From: CAYVKY01 sp964452115
GTDB lineage: Bacteria > Bacteroidota > Ignavibacteria > Tepidaquicellales > Tepidaquicellaceae
Direction of reading: 5' to 3'
Assembly: GCA_964452115.1 (NCBI GenBank)
Contig: CAYVKY010000024.1
Coordinates: forward strand, 1 to 22,003
DNA: 22,003 nucleotides
Positions within the stretch are counted from its first letter, which is position 1, and each line of letters starts with the position of its first letter. Below the pieces are notes generated by a model, which saw nothing but the letters and a program-made list of their open reading frames with translations, made no database searches and was not told where the DNA came from. Both the position numbers and the translations under genes were made by a program. Below are positions 14,676-22,003 of this stretch, piece by piece.

Positions 14676-14803
14676 ATTTTCGGCTTTGTAAAATAGTAGT
14701 AATTTGAATCATTAATTATCTAAAAATATTAACCGTTTATTTTAATTAAAAGTTAAAAACACACGAGCGTTCTTTTATTGTGCGGATTTTAGAAAAATTT
14801 TGT

Positions 14804-14813
14804 TATAATTTTG
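14804..14813 (+). promoter_or_regulatory. possible promoter of the phosphatase gene
   Basis: TATAAT at 14804-14809 overlaps TAATTTTG at 14806-14813, which fits the Bacteroidota -7 pattern TAnnTTTG. It lies 11 nt before the ATG at 14825, inside the divergent rimO/phosphatase spacer. No well-spaced upstream element is obvious, so this is tentative. If real, translation must start at 14825 and not at the GTG at 14780. Confidence 0.35.
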
Positions 14814-14824
14814 TAGAACACAAA

Positions 14825-15472
14825 ATGAAAAACCTTAAGAAAATAGCAGTAATCGGAGATATTCACGGCTGCATTGAGCCGCTTAAAGAATTATATGATA
14901 ATATTATAAAGCATACGTCCGATGTGTATTCCGTCGGAGACCTGATTGACAGGGGAAAAAATTCCAAAGAAGTTATCCGGTTTTGCATAGATAATAAAAT
15001 TAAACCTGTGATGGGAAATCACGAAGATATGCTGCTGAAGGCAATATCAAGTTTTGAAAATAAACCGGATGATGAGTTCGGCAGAAGGCTTCGCAACTGT
15101 ATATGGAACGGCGGCGAAGCAACGTATATAAGTTACACGGGCAAAGGAAGACTGGATTTCGAAGCATTTCTTAAAATGTTTACTGAATGCGGACATCTGG
15201 AATTTATTTCGAATTTTCAGATGAAGATTGAAACCGAATATTGTTATATTTCGCACGCGGGAATAATCGAAGGCGCAACGGATGATGACCTCTTGTGGAA
15301 CAGGGATGTCCCCGCAAGACTGGATAAATTTCAGGTGTGCGGACACACGCCTTTAAAAAAAATTGAATACATTCCGGAGCATTATGCAAATATAGACACG
15401 GGTTGTTTTTTCACGGGCAAGCTCAGTGCGGCTGTCATTTCGAAAAATGAAGTAAAATTTTTATCAACTTAA
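14825..15472 (+). CDS. PPP-type metallophosphoesterase (serine/threonine phosphatase or Ap4A-hydrolase-like)
   Basis: A small cytoplasmic two-metal phosphoesterase, 215 residues from this start. The PPP-family metal-binding motifs are in order: GDIHG at 11-15, GDLIDRG at 38-44, GNHE at 64-67, then SHAG and CGHTPL near the C-terminus. Bacterial relatives remove phosphate from phosphoproteins or cleave dinucleoside polyphosphates, and the substrate cannot be told from sequence. The longest frame begins at a GTG (14780), but the next ATG (MKNLKKIAVIGDIHG) gives the usual family N-terminus and lies after a promoter-like sequence. It is followed by 129 bp before the sigma factor gene. Confidence 0.88.
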   Translation: MKNLKKIAVIGDIHGCIEPLKELYDNIIKHTSDVYSVGDLIDRGKNSKEVIRFCIDNKIKPVMGNHEDMLLKAISSFENKPDDEFGRRLRNCIWNGGEATYISYTGKGRLDFEAFLKMFTECGHLEFISNFQMKIETEYCYISHAGIIEGATDDDLLWNRDVPARLDKFQVCGHTPLKKIEYIPEHYANIDTGCFFTGKLSAAVISKNEVKFLST

Positions 15473-15601
15473 TTCAGAGTGCTTCCCAAAGGGACTATCG
15501 GAAACAGGGGTTGAAAGAAACATCCGAATTAAATACATTTAGAATTATGCATTATTTGATTAAATTTAATATTTGCAATTTTATTGCCGATAAACTTATA
15601 A

Positions 15602-16216
15602 ATGGCTGAAAACCTTAGAAAAGATGAAGCGCGGGCATTGTCCAAACAGGAGGATTTAACACTCATTAGCCGCGCACTCGAAAATGACCAGAGTGCTTAT
15701 CAGTCATTGATGAAAAAATACCAGCGTCTCGTGCAGAATCTTGTATATAAGATGATTTCAAATAAAGATGATGTGGAAGACCTGACGCAGGAAGCGTTTA
15801 TCAAGGCATTTAATTCACTGGAAAAATTTGACAGGGAATATGCCTTCTCTACGTGGCTCTATAAAATTGCATCGAATAATTGCATAGATTATCTCAGGAA
15901 AAAGAAGCTAAATACATTCTCGATTGATAAAGAAATATCGCAGTCCGATGAAGACCTGAGATTTGAAATTCCGGACGAAGACTTTAAGCCTGACAGGGAC
16001 ATTATGCAAAATCAGCGTACGATTTTTTTACAGAAGGCGATTGACTCGCTGCCGGCAAAATATAAGCAGGTGATACTGCTCAGGCACAAAGATGAAATGG
16101 AGTACGAAGAGATTGCAAAAGCGCTTGGAGTGCCGATTGGCACGGTGAAGGCGCATCTATTCCGTGCGAGAGAACTTTTAAACAGATATCTGAAAAACAA
16201 GATTCAACATTATTAA
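15602..16216 (+). CDS. ECF-type RNA polymerase sigma factor
   Basis: An extracytoplasmic-function sigma factor of 204 residues. Sigma-2 (about 35-105) has the core-binding DVEDLTQEAFIKAF and the -10-recognition region FSTWLYKIASNNCIDYLRKKK. Sigma-4 (about 140-195) has LPAKYKQVILLRHKDEMEYEEIAKALGVPIGTVKAHLFRARELL with its helix-turn-helix. Such factors are normally held by an anti-sigma gene next door, but none is visible: the following gene, 6 nt away, is mutS. The first 20 or so residues form a charged extension. The ATG at 15602 has no Shine-Dalgarno site but gives a normal length. Regulon unknown. Confidence 0.92.
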   Translation: MAENLRKDEARALSKQEDLTLISRALENDQSAYQSLMKKYQRLVQNLVYKMISNKDDVEDLTQEAFIKAFNSLEKFDREYAFSTWLYKIASNNCIDYLRKKKLNTFSIDKEISQSDEDLRFEIPDEDFKPDRDIMQNQRTIFLQKAIDSLPAKYKQVILLRHKDEMEYEEIAKALGVPIGTVKAHLFRARELLNRYLKNKIQHY

Positions 16217-16222
16217 AATATT

Positions 16223-18829
16223 TTGAAAACGAGCGAAACACCATTAATGCGGCAGTACAGGAAAATCAAGGACAAGTATCCCGATATGGTGCTTTTGTTC
16301 AGGATGGGTGACTTTTTTGAAACGTTTGATTCCGATGCACTGATTACTTCAAAGGTGCTTGGCATTACTCTGACCAAGCGCTCAAACGGTGCTGCATCGG
16401 ATGTGCCGCTTGCCGGCTTTCCACATCACGCACTGGATACATACCTTCCGAAACTTATTAAAGCTGGTTACAGGGTTGCTGTGTGCGAGCAGCTTGAAGA
16501 CCCGAAGTTTGCAAAGGGCATTGTAAAGCGCGACGTGGTGGAGGTTGTTACACCCGGAGCAAATTTTTCGGATAAAGTTCTGAATCAGAAATCAAACAAT
16601 TTTCTTGCGGCGGTTTATCTGAAAGATGACAGGTGCGGGTTTGCTTTCTGCGATGTAACGACGGGCGAATTTTCCACAAGCGAAATGTTCTCATCGCAGC
16701 TTGCTTCGCAGATTGAAACCATAAATCCCGTTGAAATACTCGTGCAGAAGCGCGATAAGGAGCGGGTGTTCAAAATTCTTGGAGTGAATCCGGATAAGGA
16801 ATTAAATCCCGAAGATAAAAAATATATATTTACAAAGGTTGATGACTGGGTGTTTACGCTTGACTACGCGAAGGAAATTCTGACGAATAAATTCAACACA
16901 CATTCTCTTCAGGGGTTCGGCATTGAAGACCTTGACTTTGCCGTTATCGCGGCAGGTGCAATTATGGATTACCTGAATCAGACACAGAAAAATAATCTCG
17001 GACACATCAGCAGAATCACGAGGTATGACTATTCCGATTATATAATTTTAGACCCTGCAACAAAGAGGAATCTTGAAATCACTTCTTCGATAAATGAAGG
17101 TTCGCGCGAAGGCACGCTGATATCCGTGATTGATAAAACGCAGACATCAATGGGCGCGCGCCTGATTAAAAAATGGATTTCCCGTCCTCTGAAAAAATAT
17201 GAAACTATTATAAGCAGGCAGACTGCCGTGGAGGAACTCTTCGCGAATAAAAATGCGCGTAAGAATCTTGCCGAATCGCTGCACTCGATTGCAGACCTTG
17301 AAAGAATTCTTTCAAAGATATCGACAGGGAAGGCAGTTCCGAGGGATATCATGCAGCTGAAAATTTCTCTGAAAAAAGTTACCGAAATCAAAACGCGGCT
17401 CATTCCGGATGACACGCCTGCACTGAAAAATATTTCATCATCGCTTGTGCCGCTGCCTGAAGTGACTGACGAAATCGAAAAAGTGATTAATGACAATTAC
17501 CTTGAAGGGCTCGATAAATACGGAGTGATTAATAAAGGATATAATGCCGAACTCGATGAACTGAAGGACATTCATATAAACGGAAAAACGTGGATTGAAA
17601 ATTTTCAGAGCAGGGAACGCAGCCGCACGGGAATAAATTCTCTGAAAGTGGATTTCAACAAGGTGTTCGGATATTACATCGAAGTCACGAAAGCCAACCT
17701 CGACAAAGTGCCGCAGGATTATGTTCGCAAGCAGACTCTCGTGAACAACGAAAGGTACATCACGGAGGAACTGAAAGTTTATGAGGACAAGATTTTCAAT
17801 GCCGAGGAAAAAATCACAATTTTAGAAAATAAGATTTTTGGCGACTTAAGGGAATTTATTTTAAAATACACCGACCCGATTCAGAAAAATGCATTCTTAA
17901 TCGCCGTAATTGACGCCCTGACGGGCTTTGCGGAGGTGTCTGAAAATTACAAGTATGTAAAACCCGTAATCACAAAAGAAAGAAAAATTGAAATCAAAGG
18001 AGGCAGGCATCCTGTAATCGAAAGGCTTTTACCGGCAGGAGAGAAGTATATTTCAAACGATACGGTGCTTGACACCGATGACAATCAGATAATTGTGCTG
18101 ACAGGTCCGAATATGAGCGGAAAATCCAGTTATCTCAGGCAGACGGGATTGATTGTTCTGCTGGCGCAGATAGGGTGCTTCGTGCCGGCGGATGAGGCTG
18201 TAATCGGAATCGTGGATAAAATTTTTACGCGAGTCGGTGCATCGGATAATATTTCAAGAGGCGAAAGCACATTCCTTGTTGAAATGAACGAAGCCGCAAA
18301 TATTCTGAACAACGCAACCGAAGATTCGCTTCTCCTGCTTGATGAAATCGGCAGAGGCACGAGCACGTATGACGGAATTTCCATCGCGTGGGCGATTACC
18401 GAATACTTACACGAAAATCCCAGAGTGCGCGCCAAGACGCTGTTTGCAACTCATTACCACGAACTGAATTCGCTCGCCGGGGTTTATCCGCGGATAAAAA
18501 ATTTCCGCGTGGAAGTCCGCGAGGTAAATGACAAGGTAATTTTTTTAAGAAAGATTACCGAAGGAACTGCCGACCACAGTTACGGAATTCAGGTTGCGCA
18601 AATGGCGGGACTTCCGGATGCGGTCACAAACCGCGCGAAAGAAATTCTTCATTCATTTGAAGAAAAGGAAAGAAAGAAAAGGTCAAAAGATGAAATGCAG
18701 TTCAGTTTGTTTGAATATACGCTCGATGAAAAATTCCGTGAAATGCTCGGCAGAATTGATACGAACAACATTACACCGATGGAAGCATTAAATATAATCG
18801 CAAAATTAAAAGAAGAACTTGACCAATAA
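16223..18829 (+). CDS. mutS: DNA mismatch repair protein MutS
   Basis: It recognises mispaired and looped bases and starts mismatch repair. At 868 residues it has the usual MutS1 length. The mismatch-binding Phe-x-Glu is present (F31, E33 in GDFFETF). The core, lever and clamp domains fill the middle. The ATPase has Walker A GPNMSGKS (628-635) and Walker B LLLLDEIGRG (D707, E708), followed by the ATHYHEL switch. The C-terminal tail is normal. It starts at TTG. The internal ATG (residue 9) would remove part of the conserved SETPLMRQY block, so TTG is favoured. It lies 6 nt after the sigma factor gene and overlaps the methyltransferase gene by 11 nt. Confidence 0.96.
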   Translation: MKTSETPLMRQYRKIKDKYPDMVLLFRMGDFFETFDSDALITSKVLGITLTKRSNGAASDVPLAGFPHHALDTYLPKLIKAGYRVAVCEQLEDPKFAKGIVKRDVVEVVTPGANFSDKVLNQKSNNFLAAVYLKDDRCGFAFCDVTTGEFSTSEMFSSQLASQIETINPVEILVQKRDKERVFKILGVNPDKELNPEDKKYIFTKVDDWVFTLDYAKEILTNKFNTHSLQGFGIEDLDFAVIAAGAIMDYLNQTQKNNLGHISRITRYDYSDYIILDPATKRNLEITSSINEGSREGTLISVIDKTQTSMGARLIKKWISRPLKKYETIISRQTAVEELFANKNARKNLAESLHSIADLERILSKISTGKAVPRDIMQLKISLKKVTEIKTRLIPDDTPALKNISSSLVPLPEVTDEIEKVINDNYLEGLDKYGVINKGYNAELDELKDIHINGKTWIENFQSRERSRTGINSLKVDFNKVFGYYIEVTKANLDKVPQDYVRKQTLVNNERYITEELKVYEDKIFNAEEKITILENKIFGDLREFILKYTDPIQKNAFLIAVIDALTGFAEVSENYKYVKPVITKERKIEIKGGRHPVIERLLPAGEKYISNDTVLDTDDNQIIVLTGPNMSGKSSYLRQTGLIVLLAQIGCFVPADEAVIGIVDKIFTRVGASDNISRGESTFLVEMNEAANILNNATEDSLLLLDEIGRGTSTYDGISIAWAITEYLHENPRVRAKTLFATHYHELNSLAGVYPRIKNFRVEVREVNDKVIFLRKITEGTADHSYGIQVAQMAGLPDAVTNRAKEILHSFEEKERKKRSKDEMQFSLFEYTLDEKFREMLGRIDTNNITPMEALNIIAKLKEELDQ

Positions 18830-19616
18830 CATTTGCAAAATATGCGGAGGCGAAAGCCTGCTCTACTCCGAAGCAGTGATACTGTTCAAATATAATATTA
18901 AATATTTTCAGTGCAGCAGTTGCGGCTTTATACAAACAGAGCATCCGTATTGGTTTGACGAAGCATACTCCGAAGCGATAAACCGCAGTGATATAGGGCT
19001 TGTGCAGAGGAATATATCATTCACAAAAGTAACTAAACTGCTGATAAAATCTTTGTTCAATAAAAGAGCGCAGTTCATTGATTACGGTGCTGGTTACGGA
19101 ATATACGTAAGACTGATGAGGGATGCGGGACTGAAATTTTTCTGGCAGGATAAATACTGTGAAAATCTATTTGCAAAAGGTTTTGAATATCAGGATGCAA
19201 AAACGGAAAGATTTGAACTGCTGACTGCATTCGAAGTCTTTGAACATCTGATATCGCCCGCAGACGAAATACAGGTGATGCTGAAATATTCCGATTCAAT
19301 TTTCTTTTCAACTTATCTGCTGCCAGGCGGGAATCCGAAACCTCAGGACTGGTGGTACTTTGCAACCGACCACGGTCAGCACATTTCCATTTACACAAAG
19401 AAGTCGCTTGAAGAACTTGCAAAAAAACACGGATTGAATTTCTACACTAACGGAAAAAACTTACACCTTTTTTCAAAAAAGAAAAAAAATAATATCCTTT
19501 TCAAAGTTATAACCTTTCCTTTTGCAGCAGAATTAATAAGTCCGTTCGTAAAACTGAAATCGCTGCACGATGAGGACTACAATTACATTCTCGAAAAAAT
19601 AAAAAAGGGCGGATAA
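18819..19616 (+). CDS. class I SAM-dependent methyltransferase with N-terminal zinc ribbon
   Basis: A cytoplasmic methyltransferase of 265 residues. The N-terminus has two Cys pairs (C6-x2-C9 and C32-x2-C35) that look like a zinc ribbon. The SAM-binding motif I is FIDYGAGYG (D88 onward), followed by FELLTAFEVFEHLISP and a late HISIYTKKSLEELAKKHGL block, as in the Methyltransf_23 group. Zinc-ribbon methyltransferases of this sort are common in sugar and O-antigen gene clusters, where they modify nucleotide sugars or glycans. The neighbouring flippase and glycosyltransferase support that role, but the substrate is unknown. The start is TTG inside the mutS end, and no ATG occurs in frame until about residue 95. 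The flippase gene starts 1 nt after its stop. Confidence 0.88.
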   Translation: MTNNICKICGGESLLYSEAVILFKYNIKYFQCSSCGFIQTEHPYWFDEAYSEAINRSDIGLVQRNISFTKVTKLLIKSLFNKRAQFIDYGAGYGIYVRLMRDAGLKFFWQDKYCENLFAKGFEYQDAKTERFELLTAFEVFEHLISPADEIQVMLKYSDSIFFSTYLLPGGNPKPQDWWYFATDHGQHISIYTKKSLEELAKKHGLNFYTNGKNLHLFSKKKKNNILFKVITFPFAAELISPFVKLKSLHDEDYNYILEKIKKGG

Positions 19617-19617
19617 A

Positions 19618-21111
19618 TTGGGAATAGTAAGAACTCAGGCATTAAAGAATACGATTTTTTCATACATCGGCGTCGGGCTCGGATACGTTAACCTGATTCT
19701 GCTTTTCCCTGCATTTTTTTCGGCGGAGGAATTCGGACTTTTTCAGCTTATACTGAGCGTTTCGGTTTTATATGCTCAGGTGGCAACGCTCGGGCTGCAG
19801 AATGCAATCAACAGATATTTTCCGTTTTTCAGGACTGAAGATAAAACACATAAGGGATTTTTGACTCTGATAATTTTGATATTCGCGGCGGGCTTTATTT
19901 TAGCTACCGTTATTTATCTGATTATCCGTCCGTGGGTTGTAACAACTTACGCTCAAAATGCGGGGGCATTCAATCATTATTATTACTACATAATACCGCT
20001 TACACTGTTCACTGATTTATTTCTGGTGCTGGAAGTTATTGCCCGCGTAATTTTTAAAACCGTATTTTCTACATTCCTGAAAGAAGTTGCCGTAAGGCTT
20101 TTCACTACTGTAAGCATCATACTTTATGTGATGAAAATACTGGATTTTCAGGGATTCATAAATTTTTATATTCTGATAAATTTTGTTTCGGCAATTTTGC
20201 TTTTGATTCAGATAATTGCGTCAAAAGAATTCAAATGGGAATTCAAAATTTCAAAACTGAAATGGAAAGATGTTATTGAACTTCTCAGATACGGCGGATA
20301 TAACCTCCTGTCAGGCGCCGCAATGCTTATAGGTCAGAGGGTTGATGTTCTTATGATAGGAGCTATGGTCGGACTTTCGGTTGTGGGTGCATATACGCTG
20401 TACTATTATATTGCGACAGTGATATACGTTCCGATGAGGTCGCTTGCAAAAATATCCATTGCAATAGTTGCAAATGCATTCAAAACGGGTGAGCATAATA
20501 AGATTGCGGATATATACAGGCGGACATCGCTGCTTCAGCTGATTTTTGGATGCCTGATTTTTATCGGTGTTATAATAAACAAAGAAAACCTTTTTTATTT
20601 TATTAAGAAGCCCGAGTATATAACTTATTTTAATATTTTTATACTAATAGGAATCGGAATACTTATTGACGTATCAGTCGGGTTAAATTCAGAAATCATA
20701 GCGGCGTCACGTAAATTCCGGCTTGATGCATTTTTTAACGTCGGACTTTTTGTTGTGAGTGTAATCAGTAATCTGATTTTCATACCGCTGTTCGGCGGCA
20801 TCGGCGCAGGTATTGCGATGGTTGTGTCATTTTTCTCATTTAATTTTGTCAAATGGCTTTACCTGAAAGTAAGGTTCAAGATGCAGCCGCTCGACTATAA
20901 ACAGTTGCTGATAATAGTTGTGGCGGCGGTCTGCTTTGTAATCGGTTATATAATTCCGAAAGCGGGAAATGTTTATCTTGACATTTTAATAAGGAGTTCG
21001 GTAACTACCGTAATTTATGCGGTGTTGATTTTACTGCTTAAAATATCAGACGATGTAAACGAAAGATTTGTTGTTTATAAAAATTTAATATTTAAATTTA
21101 TCGGAAAATGA
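19618..21111 (+). CDS. polysaccharide flippase, Wzx/MATE-like
   Basis: An inner-membrane protein of 497 residues with about 12-14 hydrophobic helices. The first covers about 13-32 and the last pair about 450-480. It opens with VRTQALKNTIFSYIGVGLGYVNLILLFPAFFSAEEFGLFQLILSVSVL, the N-terminal pattern of polysaccharide-biosynthesis flippases. Such proteins move lipid-linked sugars across the membrane for O-antigen, capsule or similar glycans. The start is TTG, and no earlier or nearby ATG would keep the first helix. AAGGGCGG upstream may serve as the ribosome site. Its TGA overlaps the glycosyltransferase ATG by 4 nt (ATGA), indicating translational coupling. Confidence 0.9.
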   Translation: MGIVRTQALKNTIFSYIGVGLGYVNLILLFPAFFSAEEFGLFQLILSVSVLYAQVATLGLQNAINRYFPFFRTEDKTHKGFLTLIILIFAAGFILATVIYLIIRPWVVTTYAQNAGAFNHYYYYIIPLTLFTDLFLVLEVIARVIFKTVFSTFLKEVAVRLFTTVSIILYVMKILDFQGFINFYILINFVSAILLLIQIIASKEFKWEFKISKLKWKDVIELLRYGGYNLLSGAAMLIGQRVDVLMIGAMVGLSVVGAYTLYYYIATVIYVPMRSLAKISIAIVANAFKTGEHNKIADIYRRTSLLQLIFGCLIFIGVIINKENLFYFIKKPEYITYFNIFILIGIGILIDVSVGLNSEIIAASRKFRLDAFFNVGLFVVSVISNLIFIPLFGGIGAGIAMVVSFFSFNFVKWLYLKVRFKMQPLDYKQLLIIVVAAVCFVIGYIIPKAGNVYLDILIRSSVTTVIYAVLILLLKISDDVNERFVVYKNLIFKFIGK

Positions 21112-22003
21112 TATTATCTGATACACCCATACTTATGCTTATTTTCAATAGGCCTGAAACAACTTTTCAGGTATTTGAACAGATAAAAAAAGCGCATCCA
21201 CAAAAGTTATACATATCCGCAGACGGCGCGCGGAAAAACAAACAAGGAGAAGCGGAAAGATGCCTCGAAGCAAGGAGCATAGCGGAGAAGGTTGACTGGC
21301 AGTGCGATGTGAAAACGAATTTCAGTGAAGTAAATCTCGGATGCAGACGCGGAGTGCTGAAAGGTATAAACTGGTTTTTTGAAAATGAAGAAGAAGGCAT
21401 TATCATTGAAGATGATGTTTATCCTTCGGAAAGTTTTTTCGGATTTGCCGGAGCAATGCTGGAAAAATACAGAAACGATAAATCTGTTTACCACATCGGC
21501 GGAGTGAATTTTCAGGACGGAATAAAACGTGGAGACGGCAGCTACTATTTTTCAAACCTGAGCCACGTGTGGGGATGGGCAACGTGGCGTGACAGATGGA
21601 AAAAATATTTATCACCTGATGGAAAAGATTTTTCGGGATTCAGGAATACAATTTCGAAACAGATTAATATCCGCGGTTTTGCAAAATATTTTGCAAAGAA
21701 ATTAAAATCAGTTTCTGACGGAACGCTTGACACGTGGGATTATCCGTGGTCATATACAGTATGGGCAAATTCCGGCAAGTGCATTATACCGAATTTCAAT
21801 CTCTGCCGGAATCTTGGATTTGGCGCAGATTCCCTACACACAAAAGATGCAGACAATAAATTTGCATCAGCTCCCCTTGAAAATATAGACGAATTAATTC
21901 ATCCGTCCGATTCATCAATAAACACGCAAGCCGATATTTACACATTCCGCAGTCACATCCGCGGAAAATTTTCCTACCGCCTGAAATTAAAATTGAAAAG
22001 TAT
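21108..22003 (+). CDS. nucleotide-diphospho-sugar glycosyltransferase, HlpA-like (partial, 3' end off window)
   Basis: An open frame from the ATG at 21108 continues to the window end without a stop, 298 codons visible. It is a GT-A-type sugar transferase of the group often annotated as hemolytic protein HlpA-like. It starts PILMLIFNRPETTFQVFEQIKKAHPQKLYISADG. It has the nucleotide-sugar/metal motif EDD at 101-103 (GIIIEDDVYPSESFFGF), then the conserved YFSNLSHVWGWATWRDRWKKY. It is cytoplasmic and probably acts on a glycan intermediate flipped by the preceding gene. The ATG overlaps the flippase stop. Sugar and acceptor are unknown. The C-terminus lies outside the window. Confidence 0.88.
   Translation, partial: MILSDTPILMLIFNRPETTFQVFEQIKKAHPQKLYISADGARKNKQGEAERCLEARSIAEKVDWQCDVKTNFSEVNLGCRRGVLKGINWFFENEEEGIIIEDDVYPSESFFGFAGAMLEKYRNDKSVYHIGGVNFQDGIKRGDGSYYFSNLSHVWGWATWRDRWKKYLSPDGKDFSGFRNTISKQINIRGFAKYFAKKLKSVSDGTLDTWDYPWSYTVWANSGKCIIPNFNLCRNLGFGADSLHTKDADNKFASAPLENIDELIHPSDSSINTQADIYTFRSHIRGKFSYRLKLKLKS

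Noticed and set aside
13657..14691. Several Ser/Phe-rich plus-strand frames across rimO
   Set aside because: They are antisense shadows of rimO, which has complete cysteine motifs and full length.
14780..14824. 15-residue N-terminal extension of the phosphatase from a GTG
   Set aside because: The extension does not resemble the family. A TATAAT/TAATTTTG promoter-like sequence lies within it, and the ATG at 14825 gives a standard N-terminus.
15484..15494. TCCCAAAGGGA mini-palindrome between the phosphatase and sigma factor genes
   Set aside because: The stem is only 4 bp and no T-tract follows, too weak to call a terminator or operator.

Overview
The window looks like a draft-assembly contig from an uncultivated, AT-rich member of the Bacteroidota/Chlorobiota/Ignavibacteriota group. 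The case rests on a DUF2851 protein, a GWxTD-domain protein and a Wzi-like barrel protein, which I associate with that group, plus weak Shine-Dalgarno sites. An Ignavibacteria-like organism is my best guess, and this is inference. The run of exactly 100 Ns at 3993-4092 is a conventional scaffold gap of unknown true length.

Layout. (1) 1-473: mostly non-coding, with a possible gene remnant, a GTTCCCACGC-type palindrome and an all-AT hairpin. (2) 474-5508, plus strand: a tight alpha-glucan operon of glgB (GH13 branching enzyme), a GH57/DUF3536 protein and malQ (GH77, interrupted by the gap). Neighbours overlap or nearly touch. (3) 5509-7051: convergent intergenic space holding palindromic repeats and a complete IS3-family element (5597-6905) with 25-bp imperfect terminal repeats, a CAT target duplication and a canonical A_AAA_AAG frameshift site. 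(4) 7052-10139, minus strand: a Wzi-like outer-membrane barrel protein downstream of a DUF2851 protein. (5) 10166-11838, plus strand: a tetratricopeptide lipoprotein and a DUF58 protein. (6) 11839-12033: tandem AATTAAG repeats and a strong palindrome between convergent genes. (7) 12034-14675, minus strand: rimO followed by a GWxTD-domain secreted protein. (8) 14825 to the window end, plus strand: a PPP-type phosphatase, an ECF sigma factor, mutS, a zinc-ribbon methyltransferase, a polysaccharide flippase and a nucleotide-sugar glycosyltransferase that runs off the window. From the sigma factor to the glycosyltransferase the genes are packed with gaps of 6 nt or less, or overlaps, so one transcript is likely.

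How the genes work together. The glgB/GH57/malQ set is a storage-glucan building and remodelling unit. The Wzi-like protein and the right-hand flippase/methyltransferase/glycosyltransferase group both point to surface polysaccharide export and decoration. mutS and rimO are core maintenance genes. No defence system, CRISPR array, tRNA or rRNA was seen. I found no clear new system. The best leads are the frameshift-site hairpin in the IS, the short GH57 protein, the coupling of mutS to surface-polysaccharide genes behind a sigma factor with no visible anti-sigma gene, and the intergenic palindrome families.
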